NCBI GenBank assembly: GCA_022925895.1
Contig: JAKSYS010000124.1
Coordinates: 1-64,000 of the forward strand
Source: Fragilaria crotonensis
Lineage: Eukaryota > Bacillariophyta > Fragilariophyceae > Fragilariales > Fragilariaceae
Reading direction: 5' to 3'
Length of the DNA: 64,000 nucleotides
Positions 1 to 13,450 of the stretch are shown piece after piece (within the stretch, counting starts at the first letter, position 1; each line of letters begins with the position of its first letter). The notes beneath the pieces were generated by a model. It had not been told where the DNA came from and did no database searches. It saw only the letters and a list, made by a program, of their open reading frames with translations. The translations under genes and the position numbers were made by a program.

Positions 1-881
1 GGACAGACTTCCAGTATCGCCTACATATATTTTACATCTATCCCGATCCCTAACTGTCGCCCGTGTGCACAGTAAAACGTACATCCGTGCTCCAGTAACC
101 AGTGCGACACTGCACGACTGGAATCAAAACTCGTCGATTTGAATTTCATGTTCATCTCATCCCATGAGATTGAACACTCATTTTCAAACGAGACTCAACG
201 CCTCGTGTACCGACGACCACACCGCGGCACGAAACGACGTCTCCAGAAACGAGGAGTTCCTCATTGTTCCAGGAACACTCCCATCTATCAGACCTCATCC
301 CTTGCACCTCCCTCTTCTCTCACAATTGTCGAAATAATTCATTTTAGTGCCACTTACCTTTTCTGCACATACTGTGAATATCTGCACAACATGAATGAAA
401 TTGACCATGACGAATTTTTACCGCCGGTCGTCAAATTGTCAACCTCACCATACTGTACATATTTCAGTAGTCAGTACGACGGTACTCACTATTACGACAG
501 CACACAACACGGCAATCAGTACAGCAGTACTTTTGCACATCACTTCCTCTGCCCGGCCATAGTCCGTGCACGTCTGAGTCTATCGTTACCGTACATAACG
601 ATAAACTATTAGACAGTGCCCACTATGACCAAAGCGATATTACTAGTCAGTCCTCGCACATTTATGTAGCGATAGACCGACAGATAGTATACGTATCGTT
701 GTCTGTAGCGGTAGACAGCATTGTATTGCTGTACCGTTTATAGACACACTAAGCAGTAGTCAGTGTCGTACTAGACACTTACCTACTGGGGGCGTACCCC
801 GTAACGGTTACGTCCTGGTTCTTAACCCGAACCTTACGCCGACCTGCGCGTCGACAGGTTCCGTTAACCCGAACCATATCA
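1..881 (+). repeat. 5' LTR of fossil A
   Basis: Matches 5046-5937 almost throughout and ends with the same ...ACCATATCA terminus. It also matches the LTRs at 12553-13450, 23592-24473 and (inverted) 50995-52004 over long stretches, so all belong to one family. Confidence 0.85.
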
Positions 882-3795
882 TGGTTGCTCGCCAGGTTGC
901 TATCCTGGTAGCTCACCTGGTTGCTCGCGACGAAACTCCGAGCCTATTCAATTTAAATTTGGTGCCTAGCACCGATTTAAATTGTTCTAACCTTTGTTCT
1001 TTTCCCTTCCAGCTCAACTTTCATACCAGCAGTACATGTTCCTACTGCCTGAGAATTGAAATTCTCATTCCTTGTGCTCACTTTTTTTGCAAAACTTGTC
1101 TAACCCAACTCACCCTTCATCCTCAACTTTGCAACTCTCACCATGGTCAACCCAGCACTAACCCATTTGCCTCCAACTGAGGCCAACTGCCCACCCACCC
1201 ATTGTGTCAAACCAACGAAACACATGGCGAACTATGTCGCCGCCGACGGCGCATTTTGCAGCTCCTTTGATGCACTCAAAAATGCTGCCCTACCTTTCAA
1301 GAAGCATTCCTTTTCCTATGTTGCAACAACTAACACTTCTTCCATTGCTGAATCTAACACCTACAGGCCCAAGAAGAGCCCCAAGCAAGCTCCAGGCCAT
1401 TTTCAGCGCACCGCAACGGCCCTGACTCCTGAGCAAGAGTCCGCCGTCATCTCGCGTTTTCTTGAAACCATCGATCAAGAACGCCTCCAAGGACAAGACA
1501 CCAACAACAGAGTTAACTACGCCTGCGAACTCTCCTACGAAGCAGGATCTACCGATATGGGTCGCTCCCATTCTCTTTCCATCAAACCAGGCGCCATCAA
1601 CGACAACGCAGCCGCCAAAATCCAAGACAACAACACGCGCAATACCTTCGCTTCCACCATCATCCCGCGCCAAGAAGACCTCCAACTTGCCTCCTACGAA
1701 AGGCCTATCAAGAACCAACGTGTCAGATTCAATTTTAACGTCGAAACCATCAAGATCAAGAACAACAATGAAGTCGCGAAATGCGACTCTTTCAAGATTC
1801 CGGCGACGAACGCCGAAGACCTCCACTACGACAAGAGGGGTATCATCCAAACCGCCTTGAAAAGGGCTCTCCAATGCATGTCCTCAATCAAAATTCCGAC
1901 GAATACTCGAGGAGAAATCGTCCGAACAGTGGACTGCATCAAAGAATTAGCGCAGAACGTACGTTTTACTACGCCGTGCAAGCGCGAAGCTCGCAAGAGC
2001 GATTCTGACGACGACATCACATCAAGCGAAGCCAGAGCTTCCCACAACATGTCTACTTACCTTCAGGCACCAAGAATTGGTGGAGAACAAGCAAAACAAT
2101 AATGGCAATAATGGACAAGTTCCAAGGCCAAAATTGCAAATTCTCCTCTGAGTGCCTCTCCAAGTCTCCAGAACTGCTGAATCCACCTACAAGTACTACA
2201 ATGATGCAGCTTCCTATGAGATTGGAAGAACTTCACAGAATTTCTTTCCCAACTTTACCTGAGAAGGTCATTCCATTTGTAAGGCACCATAACAAAGCAG
2301 TCATACAGCATGACAGCATCCTTATCTTGCCTGTGACCCCTCCGGTTACAACTTCCCATCAAACTGTCAGCACTTCAATTGCTACTCAGAATGATGAGAA
2401 CACCCCCGTCCACAGTGACGCCATCAATGGCCCCTTTCCGCACGACGGAATCGGTCCGATGTCCGAACGCGATCCCGGAATTGAAAATGCCGTTAACCCC
2501 AACTTCAACGACGACATTTCCGATAACGGCCTTGACTTAAGTAACATGTCATGCGGAATCCGATGGAAACGAACGATGACAGAAATTTTCATCAAGACTC
2601 CGGACGAGAAATCGAAATTCCCTACGTCGAATTCCTCCCACGCCGCCCTACAGACAAGACTCCCGCGGACACCACCTACGAATCTGCGGACATGCTGACG
2701 ACTACGATTCCAGCACAGCCACAGACAACGTCCGCCTTCCACCCGCCGGACACCAAGATCTACCGTGACTCAGACATCAAGCACAAGAAAACTACCCGAT
2801 TCTCAGTCACACTTCCACAATTTTTGAACAGAAAGCCTGCAGCTTTTGAAAGCTGCAATCCCTTCAGTTTTCTGTCAATTGCTGAGAACTCACAAGTTGC
2901 ATCCCACCACCGACAGCGCCTCCGATTGCCTACTATCTACGACTGCAGGCATCACCAACTTGATCAAGACAATGTCACAAATCCCCAGAATACCCATACA
3001 CAAACAAGACACCAGAGACACTCCTTCATGTCATTCCTGGTGAGTCTAGTTCTGTGTGTTCAAACAATGAAAACAAAGAAAAATCTATTACTTGCAACTC
3101 ACTTACTCCTCCTGGCCACAGACACAATGATGTGAATGTAGCAACAGAGGATTATTGCAATGTGATAAGATATGAATTGGACAACAAAGCCTTTGCAAAC
3201 ACAATGCCCTTGCTGTTCAAACTCCCAGATCATTAATTTTACCCAAAAAAATCCGAAAACAGACATCAACAACAAACGCTCCGTCAACAGAAAATGCACC
3301 TCCAGAAGGAGCAAATGCTCACCAAGAAGTGCACCACCCAATGTTTGCAAACACGCCAACTAATTGTGAAACATTTTTGATGACAATGAGCATGAAAACA
3401 ATGATGATGAACTGCCTCAAATTCCTTAACCTCCCCAGATGCCCTGACATCATCAACCAGAACCGACTTCACATATCCACCGATTGAAGACCTCACAAGG
3501 ACGCTCCTGAAATATGCCAAGATTGCAAACCTTCAGGAACTTAGCTTCCCAACTGACCTTCTCTCACGAAGACGACAATTCAATGCCTTCATGGATAACC
3601 TCCGAATCATATGCAGCATATCACCATGGACACGCCAAGTCTTTGACCTTTGGCCGAGACAAATCAATTACTCTCATCCATGTGTTGGTATTGCAATCTT
3701 CAATCTGATTTTCACCAACATCTGTGAGCCCTGCCAGACACATTATTGACTGTTCCCAGATGCCAGAACAGCCATTCTGACTCTAAGACGTCACT

Positions 3796-4812
3796 GTGCA
3801 CCGCTCACCCAAGATCACATTGAACGCACGCGAATCCTTCTACTCCATCAAGCAAGGACATCAAGAAGTTGCAACATCCTACTTGAATCGCATTCGGACA
3901 TTATCGCGCGACTGTTATCACGCCGGAATCACAAACACTGATGCTGATATAATCAAACGAGCCATTCATGGCGGCAGCAATCACCACTTTTATGCTGCTT
4001 CCTACCAACGCTTTGATGCCGACATCCGTCGAGCAGAATTACATGACAAAGAACTACCAACATTTGCGGAACTTGAGAGCCACTTATTGAATATTGATGA
4101 TTCCTGTGGACTTACTCTCCCTTCCCAAAACCAACACAATTACAACCAACATGCAAATTCTGCACACCAACCTTCATCAAGTCTGCCTTTTCAACATCAA
4201 GGCACAACTTATGATGATCTTCCACCACACCAACACCAAGCCTTCACCAGCTCTTCAATGATGCACCCAAATGCAGCCAAATACAATAACAGGCCACCAC
4301 ATCAAGAAGTTGAAAATCTAACAAACACTCTGGCCTCTGCACAGCATCCAAGAAGACAAAACAATGACAATGATTGCAGTATTGCAATGCAACAGCCTCA
4401 GCCTTTTCAAAAGCAACATCGCCACACAAGACCTCATTTCAGACAAAATTCTTCAAACAATGCAAATCAAAGGCGTCCTCCAGATAACTTCAGCTCACCC
4501 AATGCTGCAAATATTACATGCTACAATTGTGGACAACTTGGCCACTATGCTAATCGATGCATAACCGTCAACAGATCACAAAACAGCAACCACGGAGGAC
4601 TCCCAAACACAAATCCAAACAATGATGAAACCGCACCCCACAACCAACGTGCTTATTACATCACTGATTCAATTCCATCTCAATCACATGCTTTTTACCA
4701 TCAAGCATACATTGCATCCTGCAATGACCAGGGCAACTTCAACTGCCCAAAACCAGTTACTTCATGGCCTGATATTGACACACCTGAGCAGATGGCAATC
4801 AACAGAGTATAA
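3796..4812 (+). other. gag part of fossil A with zinc knuckle
   Basis: Contains a retroelement zinc knuckle of CCHC form (CYNCGQLGHYANRC) after a Gln/Asn/His-rich linker, the normal gag nucleocapsid arrangement. It is closely related to the gag part of the element at 12553-24473. A fossil coding part, not a host gene. Confidence 0.75.
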
Positions 4813-5045
4813 CTCAATGATTTCTAACCATCAGTTCCAATATCTCCATACAGGCCAACAACAAGACACACTACACATCAACTACACTGAAAACCTTGTG
4901 AATCACACTTCACAGACATTCCCAAAAAAAAAAATGCAAGTCTCACCAAAAACAAAAAAAACAATCTTCAGATCAAAAGATTCTGTATGTTTCCAAAGCA
5001 AATGCTACAACATCAGAAATCAACAGAGATTTGATTCAAGAGGGG

Positions 5046-5937
5046 TGACAGACTTCCAGTATCGCCCTACATATTTTTACATCTATCCCGATCCCTAACT
5101 GTCGCCCGTGTGCACAGTAAAACGTTACATCCGTGCTCCAGTAACCAGTGCGACACTGCACGACTGGAATCAAAACTCTCGTCGATTTCAATTTCATGTT
5201 CATCTCATCCCATGAGATTGAACACTCATTTTCAAACGAGACTCAACGCCTCGTACCGACGACCACACCGCGGCACGAAACGACGTCTCCGAGAAACGAG
5301 GAGTGTTCCTCATTGTTCCCAGGAACACTCCCCATCTATCAGACCTCTCATCCCTTGCACCTCTCCTTCTTCTCACAATTGTCGAAATAATTCATTTTTA
5401 GTGCCACTTACCTTTTCTGCACATACTGTGAAAATCTGCACAATCATGAATGAAATTGACCATGACGAATTTTTACCGCCGGTCGTCAAATTGTCAACCT
5501 CACCATACTGTACATATTTCAGTAGTCAGTACGACGGTACTCACTATTACGACAGCACACAACACGGCAATCAGTACAGCAGTACTTTTTGCACATCACT
5601 TCCTCTGCCCGGCCATAGTCCGTGCACGTCTGAGTCTATCGTTACCGTACATAACGATAAACTATTAGACAGTGCCCACTATGACCAAAGCGATATTATT
5701 ACTAGTCAGTCCTCGCACATTTATGTAGCGATAGACCGACAGATAGTATACGTATCGTTGTCTGTAGCGGTAGACAGCATTGTATTGCTGTACCGTTTAT
5801 AGACACACTAAGCAGTAGTCAGTGTCGTACTACACTTACCTACTGGGGCGTACCCCGTAACGGTTACGTCCTGGTTCTTAACCCGAACCTTACGCCGACC
5901 TGCGCGTCGACAGGTTCCGTTAACCCGAACCATATCA
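5046..5937 (+). repeat. 3' LTR of fossil A
   Basis: Direct copy of 1-881, beginning TGACAGAC and ending ATATCA, directly after a purine-rich tract. Confidence 0.88.
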
Positions 5938-7966
5938 GTGAGGTCTACTTCGACAGTACTCCGATTTGACAGTAGAAGCAGTAGTAGTACTTTGCAAGGC
6001 TGTCGAAAAGATTCGAAAAAGTGAATTAAAATGCATTTGAAAATTGAGCCAAAAACGAAGATAGGAGAATACGCTGGTTGGAGTACTGGATTACAGTACA
6101 TGTACCTCGTTCAGTTCTCAACCGTACTGCTACGATGTTACGATGCACCAAACAACATTTAGGTGTAGACTCTAGCAGAGTAGTAATCCCAGCGTGTTCA
6201 ACCCGACGGGGTGAATAGTTCCAGTGCAACGTGGTTGCGGCCGTTGTTATTCTCTGGAGCAACTATAATTTACTTGTTTGCTTCGAACTCTCTTCATACA
6301 GCTGCGACTTCTGCACATTTCAGGTGACATTCTGGGATACATAGGTCCAGGCACAGACATAGAGACTCGTTCTCCGCCACCAACGATAGAGTCTAATCAT
6401 ACGATCGTTGCGACTTCGCTAACGCTGACGTTGAAACATCCGCCTAGTATATGTCACAACATCCGCACCACCAAAAGCGACATCAAACATGCCTCATGCC
6501 GTAATCACAAGAACTGAAGGAGAGACGAGAATAGACAATAGACTTTACTGATCAGCTAGTTCTAGTGCTCAAGGGAAATAAAGGACCAAATTTGGAATAG
6601 GGTGCTCTCTAGACTCGTAATGACGTAATACCTGGTAGGACCTGGCATACGGAATGCTCTGCGTAAATTGTGCTAGCAATCTTGTAGTGTACTACTATTT
6701 GGGCATTAACTTCTTAGTGGCATGTAGCGTAGACCGAGCATGATGCCCTCTGCCAATACTGCATTCAGAGAGCTACTCAGTACTACCGGTAGTACAAGTA
6801 ATCAGACTGAGAGAAGGCATGTATTTTTATGTAGACATGGCAATAAGTTACAAGAACATGCAACTACAAGTACCAGGGAGTAGAGCATCTTGTGAACCCA
6901 AGTCCCAAGTCCTCTGGGTACTGGTACCAGCCATTTACTTTTGCTGGTACCAGTAGTCAGTACTAAAGAACTCCTACCGGTAGTAGTCTCCCATGGTACC
7001 GATACAAGAATACTACTACTGTCGTACCAGGAAAGGTGATATGCAGTAGTCGTATCACAGTGCAGAAACAGTGCACTACATCTGTTATCCTACTCCTTTA
7101 AATTTGCTTGGTGTGTGCGTGTGTGTGTGTGTGTGTCTGTTACGGCATGACCACTTGGGGTACTGTTGCACTGTTACGTGGAGTACATGTACTACAGGTC
7201 TACAGTACATAAATCGACAGTAATTTATGTTGAAACGATGTGTCTTACCTTACTGTAGTAATGTACTGTACGTATTCAAAGTTACTGGATGGAATAGTCA
7301 TATGAATTCGTCTTGTTAACAGGTTTGCTCACAGATGCTACTGTAAAACATACCGTGCGATGAACTGCAATACTGGGGCGGATACCACAACATTGGGGGT
7401 ACTGTACTGTACTTTCGTCATGTAGTAGCTTCCGCCGCTTGTAGTTGGTACCAGGGTACTGCATACTGTAGAACAAAAATGTATGCTACTGTAAATGGTG
7501 TGTTCTTACGTTCTACGGAGTATTGACAAGTTTGGGGTTTGGGGGTACTGTACTGCGCCTCCTTATCCTGCATCCTGTGGTATGTATCATACTACTTCGA
7601 TCAGTTGTGAGGAACCCACTAGTATTAGTTATTAGTGGTCCAAAAGAATCTGGAGGACGCAACAACTGTAGTCGTAGACTGTAGACACACGATATGCTGT
7701 TGGACAGGGCCATAGAAACCCTAGACTGCTAGGCCTTGATGTGCGCACACGTTCTCTGTGGCATCACTTTTGCATTTCAACTCGTCGTATATAATAACAC
7801 TATTGCGTATTGTAGTTGTTATTGGTAGTTGTTCTCTACTAGCATGTAAACTTTCTTTGCCCTGCAGTACGAGATTTCCGATCCGTTGTCCCATGACAGC
7901 CAGCAACGTTGGTCACTCGTAAGCTGCAGAATCCAGCAGCTCGAAGATGGGCAAATCCGGGTCGTT
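5938..7966. other. Intergenic, no gene seen
   Basis: About 2 kb between fossil A and the 3' end of the KAS II gene. It holds only short, unconvincing reading frames. It is rich in GTAC-containing words (GGTACCAG, AGTACT, TACCGGTA), notably 6890-7030, a style shared with other spacers in the window. Confidence 0.6.
7111..7136 (+). repeat. (GT)n microsatellite
   Basis: A 26-bp GT-dinucleotide tract with one interruption. Confidence 0.85.
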
Positions 7967-9582
7967 TTACTCTTCGTACTTGTCAAAGACCAAGGCACAG
8001 TTGGTTCCACCAAATCCAAAACTGTTAGACATGGCACGTTTGAATGGTCCATCCTTCCTTTTGGTCAAATGTTCATCCTCAGCTTCATCAACAAGTTCCT
8101 TAATGTTTGCCGATTCCGCCATGAAATCATTGTCCATCATGAGGATGGTGTAAATGGCTTCGTGGACGCCAGCAGCTCCCAAGGCATGTCCCGAGAGGGA
8201 CTTGGTCGAACCAACTTGCGGTTGGTATCCCTTCTCCGTGAACAAGTTCTTGATAGCACCGAGTTCCATGATATCTCCAACTGGCGTGGATGTTCCGTGC
8301 GTGTTGATGTACTCGACTGGTTTCTCACCTCCATTCGGTCGGCTTCTTCCATTGCGATCTGCATGCATCGCTGCCCTCCGACACCGGAGGTGCGACCATG
8401 TCGTAGCCATCTGAGTTGGCGCCGTATCCGACCAATTCGGCGTAAATTTTGGCTCCGCGGATTTGGCGTGTTCCATTTCTTCCAAAACGATGATGCCACC
8501 GCCCCGGCAATGACGAATCCGTCGCGAGTCTTGTCAAAAGGACGGGAGGCGGTCTGGGGGTGTCGTTATATTCGGTGGAGAGAGCTCCCATGCAGTCGAA
8601 CATACTGGTGAATTCCCAGCTGCAGTTTTCGCCTGAGTTGCAGCAGTAGTAGTAATGTTGTTTGGTGAGCTAACATCTTACACGGTGCCGAGCAAGCGTC
8701 CCAACACAAAACATGAAAAACGTACCTGCTCCACAAAACGCAATGTCACTCTTGCCCAATCTGCTCAAATCCAGTTCCAATGCAATGAGCTCCAGTACTG
8801 CATGCACTTGAAATACTGAAGGACGGTCCCTGCAACTTAAATGCCGTCGCCAAGACCGCACTGCATGTGGATCCCATGCTACGAGTAACTCGGAAGGGTC
8901 CGACCTTGTTTTTCCATCGCTTGCCTGCATTCTGAACAGCATCTACCGTTTCCACTATGTCTGGAATGGATGTACCCCGTCCAATGATCCCCGCCACGCG
9001 TGGATTCTCTTGGTACATTTCTGGTGTCAATCCCGAGTCCTGCACGGCTCGTTCCATGGCCACATAGGCGTATTTGGCGTTGTTTCCGCAGAATCGAAGG
9101 GAGGATTTTGGAATAAGCTCCTTGAAATCTTCGTCCGTGAGGGCCGGATGCCCCGCACTTGGGACTTGATTCCCAATTCTGACATTCTTCGAAAAGGTGA
9201 GTCCTGATTTGCATTCGTGGAGGGACGTCTTGACTCTTCGAGTGTATTTCCGAGGCAGAGACGATTCCCATGCCGGTGACTACAACGCGCTTCTGCCGGC
9301 AACGGCCATGTGGAGTTCTGTAGACGAAGATGGGGAGGCTGTGGATGACATTGTTTTGGATTTGGAATGTTGTGCTACTTAATGTGTTAGGGAATGTGAG
9401 TGCCAATGCGTGCGGGAGTGTGAATGAAATGATGGATTTCGAAAAGGAGACGTACCTGGAATGGTGGGGAGTCTTCCAAAGCCATTGACATTAGGTGCAA
9501 ACGCCGACACAGATGATTGAGTAGCTGCAACCGCTGCAATAAGCATGACAATGGACTTTGTTGTAGGAGTGTGAACCATCAT
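7967..9582 (-). CDS. fabF: Plastid 3-oxoacyl-ACP synthase, KAS I/II type
   Basis: Condensing enzyme that elongates acyl-ACP with malonyl-ACP in type II fatty-acid synthesis, acting in the plastid. Exon 1 (9582-9456, ATG start) encodes a hydrophobic signal peptide ending SSVSAFAPN, the diatom bipartite plastid signal. GT-AG introns are seen at 9455-~9385 and 8725-8633. The mature part starts KRVVVTGMGIVS. The catalytic triad is all present: Cys in SSACSTGAHCIG, His in NTHGTSTP, His in SLSGHALGAAG. The C-terminal SFGFGGTNCALVF is also classic KAS. The exon 2 and 3 coding is spread over several frames by single-base shifts (roughly 9290-9060 and 8520-8330) although protein similarity continues across them, so either sequence errors or a recent pseudogene. 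Its 5' end faces FabH 1.5 kb away. Family identity is certain; KAS I versus KAS II is not. Confidence 0.9.
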
Positions 9583-11055
9583 TGTAGTATACGACTGTTG
9601 TTGCTTGATGTTGACTTGGATGTTCTTAATTTCGATTGGTTTCGAATCGATTGGAAAGGACTGGATTGGATTGTGAACTGTCCTAAGGTGTTCAGATGAT
9701 GAGTTCGAATACAGGTGGCCTAAGATTTGATTAAATCAAGAAAGATTTAGTCGATCGTTGGATCGGCTTGGTGAATAACAAGGAGAATGAGAACGTGCGA
9801 TACGGTAAGGACAGTGGTCTTCAGGGTTCGTCGTCGTCGTTGTTTTGGATGTGGACCTAAACGGTGCGATGGCAACCTGAATCTGCGGACTATGAAGAGA
9901 TCAATCTAGAAGACTTCGGAGCACAAACGTAACACGCAACGAACGAGTAGTTACTAACTGTACTAGAGTAGTAAGCCTACTGATTACTGATAGCCATCAC
10001 CAACGAGCAGCTCGTAAACTGTCACCTGTCCCGATCGACATAGCACACGTCACCGACCGAAAGGCAATTCTAGTTTTCTTTAATGAAAAGGTCAATTGCA
10101 TATTCCTTCCCGTTCTTATTTTGGTATTCGTCGTTCAACGACGACGACATCGCGTTCGTCGTCGTCGGGCCCATGCAACGCGTACGTGTTCAGCGACAAA
10201 ATATCTTACCTGAAATCGTGACGTCAATGTGGGAAAGATATGAATTTCTGCAGTACAAAACACGATTATGCATCCGTAGTTTCTCGTATTGTTACGTACG
10301 TGGTACTTGTACTTCCTACCGGAGTGCGGGGCTCTGAGATGACAACATCCCAGCTATCATACATAGCAACCGGTAGAGTACGAGTTGGTGAAGCCCATCC
10401 ATGCACATACAATTACAAGAACCTGGTACAGTACGAGTACCTGGTATGCAGAGAAGTATGTCATACTACCTACTTGTACCTTGTACCTGGTACCCTATCA
10501 TGCTCTTCTATAGGCCATAGCGAATAACGTCTTATGCGTGACATACGATTATACGATTCGTATGCATCGTGTGCGTCGTTGTATGACATGCAAGGCACTG
10601 GAGTGCGACGTAACCAAAAGGACGACGACAGGCGTGATGGCACTGATGGATTCCTGACACCCAACCCCTATGCTTCGACAACCCACCGATTGATGGGTGG
10701 ATGTAGTCCTTGCTGTCGTTTGACTGTATGGTCAATGTTCAGTGGGCGTACAGCCTGTATGCATACTGTGTATTAGGTAGACCTACGTATTCAGATTCTC
10801 GCACTCTTGCAGAAATGAAAATATGATAGCAGCATTGTGCACGAGTACCAAGTAGCAGTCCTCTACTGCTACATGTACAGGTACTATTACCAGGCACCCA
10901 GCCACCATTCCCCCACTTGAACTCTGAAGATCTGAACACATCACGTATCACCAAAACGGAAGACATGGACGATGCCACAAAATTTGAACATCGTTTCTCG
11001 TCATCCGGTGCTTCAGCATAGTATTGACCTCTCCAAGCATAGCAAAACTCTCAAA
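9583..11055. promoter_or_regulatory. Shared 5' region between KAS II and FabH
   Basis: A 1.47-kb spacer between two divergently transcribed genes of one pathway, so it must contain both promoters. No convincing gene or TATA box was found. GTAC-rich words are dense at 10270-10520. Inference: possible co-regulation; nothing in the bases proves it. Confidence 0.45.
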
Positions 11056-12331
11056 ATGATGTTTTCCTCACTACTCACACTAGCAATACTCAGTGCAAGT
11101 CGCCTGTGCTGTCAATGCACCACTCATGCTTTCACCTTTGATTAGTCGACGTCATGGCCGTCACCACAGACTACAACACGAGCATCGCCAGCCGCAACAG
11201 CCACAAAGAAATCGCAAAACGCCAAGATTCCATCCTCGCAACAACTGGTCTCTTCATATGGCCAAATCTGGATCACTCGGATGTCGTCCCATCGGCATTG
11301 GGTCGGCCACACCTCCACAGTTGTCACCAACGTTGACCTCGAAGCCGTCGAAACGTCCGACGAGTGGATTTCTCTCGCACTGGCATTTCGCGTCGTCATC
11401 TGCTGCTCGAACACGAACGCTTGTCGGACTTGGCCATTCGCGCCGGTCGCTCTGCCCTTGATATGGCGAAAATCGACCCAACCCAGATCGATTTGTCGTC
11501 TGTGCCACGTCCACACCCGACGATCTATTTGAGATGCCGCCGCCGTGGCGGCGGCGTTGGGGTGCAAGGACGCCATGGCATTCGATGTTACGGCAGCGTG
11601 TAGTGGATTCTATTTGGGATTGTCACGGCAGGACAGTTTTTGAGTCATCCGAATGGGAGTGTCAAGAATGCTCGTGATTGGTGCGGATGCCCTCAGTCGG
11701 TGGGTGGATTGGGATGATCGTAATTCGTGTATCTTGTTTGGTGATGGAGCCGGTGCCATGGTACTCACGCAAGACTTGGAAACGTCGGGAGTGTTGGGGT
11801 ATGCAGCGCATTCCAATGGAGAAGGACACGAGGATTTGACCTTGTCGAGTTTTCAGACGCACACAACATGCCTGCTTGTTTTCCTCCTCACTAAAACTCA
11901 CACCCAAACTACATAACAGTTACTGCGAAGTCCTCGTTTGGTTGCCACTCCTGGAGACGGAACGGTGTTGAGTACTGGTTCCTACGCTCCGGTTGCCATG
12001 AATGGACGCGAAGTATACAAGTTTGCCACGCGCGAGGTTCCAAGGTGCTATTGGAACTCGATGCAGCCGGCATGACGGTGGACGATGTCGATTGGCTCTT
12101 GCTGCATCAGGCCAACATTCGCATCATGGAAGCTGTTGCCACCCGGTTGGGTATTCCCATGGAAAAGGTTATTGCCAATTTGGGTGACTACGGTAACACC
12201 AGTGCGGCTTCCATTCCGCTGGCTCTGGACGAAGCGGTGAGGTCCGGTAAGGTCAAGCCAGGAGATGTCATTGCCTGTGCTGATTTGGAGCTGGACTGTC
12301 GTGGGGTGCTTCCATTTTGAAGTGGGGATAA
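11056..12331 (+). CDS. fabH: 3-oxoacyl-ACP synthase III (KAS III)
   Basis: Starts fatty-acid synthesis by condensing acetyl-CoA with malonyl-ACP; expected in the plastid. An ATG at 11056 opens a hydrophobic N-terminus ([14 protein letters not shown]) that fits a signal peptide. Conserved blocks in order: ETSDEWI / RTGISRRH, the active-site Cys in [12 protein letters not shown] (about 11590), GDGAGAMVL, His in [10 protein letters not shown] and Asn in [12 protein letters not shown]: the complete Cys-His-Asn triad. The C-terminal [12 protein letters not shown] block, read in the conserved frame, ends at a TAA at 12331. An intron probably lies near 11850-11935. Several one-base shifts move the reading between frames, as in KAS II. 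Divergent partner of the KAS II gene. Confidence 0.9.
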
Positions 12332-12547
12332 GCAGTGAAAAGGATTGGCAAGAAATGAAATGAACCAATTGGAGCGCAATTTGTCATGAAAATGTTTTTC
12401 ATTCACTGTTCACCTGATACACCTGTGCGATACCTTTGGAATCCTCAGTCCTTTACTCGGAGTAATAACGTAAAGGAGACTAAATGCTACTTCTGTCTAT
12501 ATCGACTACCCAGTGTAGTACATGACGCCCATGATCGAAGACGGTAT

Positions 12548-12552
12548 CCGAT
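12548..12552 (+). repeat. Target-site duplication of fossil B, left copy
   Basis: CCGAT directly before the 5' LTR; the same five bases follow the 3' LTR at 24474-24478. Five bases is the usual Copia duplication length. Confidence 0.85.
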
Positions 12553-13450
12553 TGTTAAACATTCCGTATCGCCCTACATATTTTTCTATTATCCCTATCC
12601 CTAAACTGTCGCTCGCATGCACAGTAAAACATTACATCCGTGCTCCAGTAACCAGTGCGACACTGCACGACTGGAATCAAAACTCACGTCGATTCAAATC
12701 ATGTTCATCTCGTTCCTCGAGTTTGTACATTGATTTTCAAACGACGCTCAACGCCTCGTTTACGAAAAACAACGCAGCCGTACGCTGCTGACCGTGATTG
12801 ATATGAGGAGTGTTCCTGATTGTTCCAAGGAACACTCCCCTTCAATCAGACCTCTCATTTCGGTCGCCCTTCATTTCTTCCCACAATTGTCAATTTTTCA
12901 TATTTTAGTGTCACTCACCTTACTTTACTGCACATATTTTTCGCACGATGATGATGATCGACCATGACGCGTTTTTACCCGCCGTCGTCATGACATCATA
13001 CATACCGTGCTGTACAAATATACGTAGTGAGTACGACGGTACTCACTACAACAATAACGACAACACAACACAACACGGCGACCGGTACAACAGTACCTTT
13101 CGCACACAACTTCTCTGCCCGTCGATAGTACGCGCACGTCTGAGTTTACCGTTACTGTACATAACGATAAACTAATAGACAGTGCCCACTATACACACGC
13201 GATATTTATACTAGTCAGTCTCTCGCACATACGTGTAGCGATAGAACGACAGATAGTACATGTATCGTTATCTGTAGCGGTAGACAGCACTGCGTAGCTG
13301 TACCGTTTATAGATGAACTGAGCAGTAGTCAGTGTCGTACTAGACACTTACCTACTGGGGGCGTACCCCGTAACGGTTACGTCCTGGTTCTTAACCCGAA
13401 CCTTACGCCGACCTGCGCGTCGACAGGTTCCGTTAACCCGAACCATATCA
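12553..13450 (+). repeat. 5' LTR of fossil B
   Basis: Begins TGTTAAAC and ends ACCATATCA; direct copy of 23592-24473. Confidence 0.92.

Larger units (their letters stand above)
1..5937 (+). mobile_element. Copia-type (CoDi-like) LTR fossil A, without recognisable pol
   Basis: Two near-identical ~0.88-kb direct repeats (1-881 and 5046-5937) bracket about 4.2 kb. The internal part has a leader coding region that includes a RING-like Cys/His cluster (about 1040-1110), then a gag region with a CCHC zinc knuckle (3796-4812). A purine-rich tract, the expected plus-strand priming site, lies just before the 3' LTR. I see no protease, integrase, reverse transcriptase or RNase H, so the copy looks like a non-autonomous internal-deletion derivative of the family seen whole at 12553-24473. 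The left edge is cut by, or lies at, the window start, so the target duplication cannot be checked. The coding parts are broken several times. The close LTR match suggests a young insertion. Confidence 0.85.

Noticed and set aside
1290-1874. 194-codon antisense frame across the leader of fossil A
   Set aside because: Mirror of a coding-like plus-strand region with codon-position bias; no independent support.
5110-5802. 230-codon frame within the 3' LTR of fossil A
   Set aside because: Lies wholly in LTR sequence and is not kept open in the other LTR copies.
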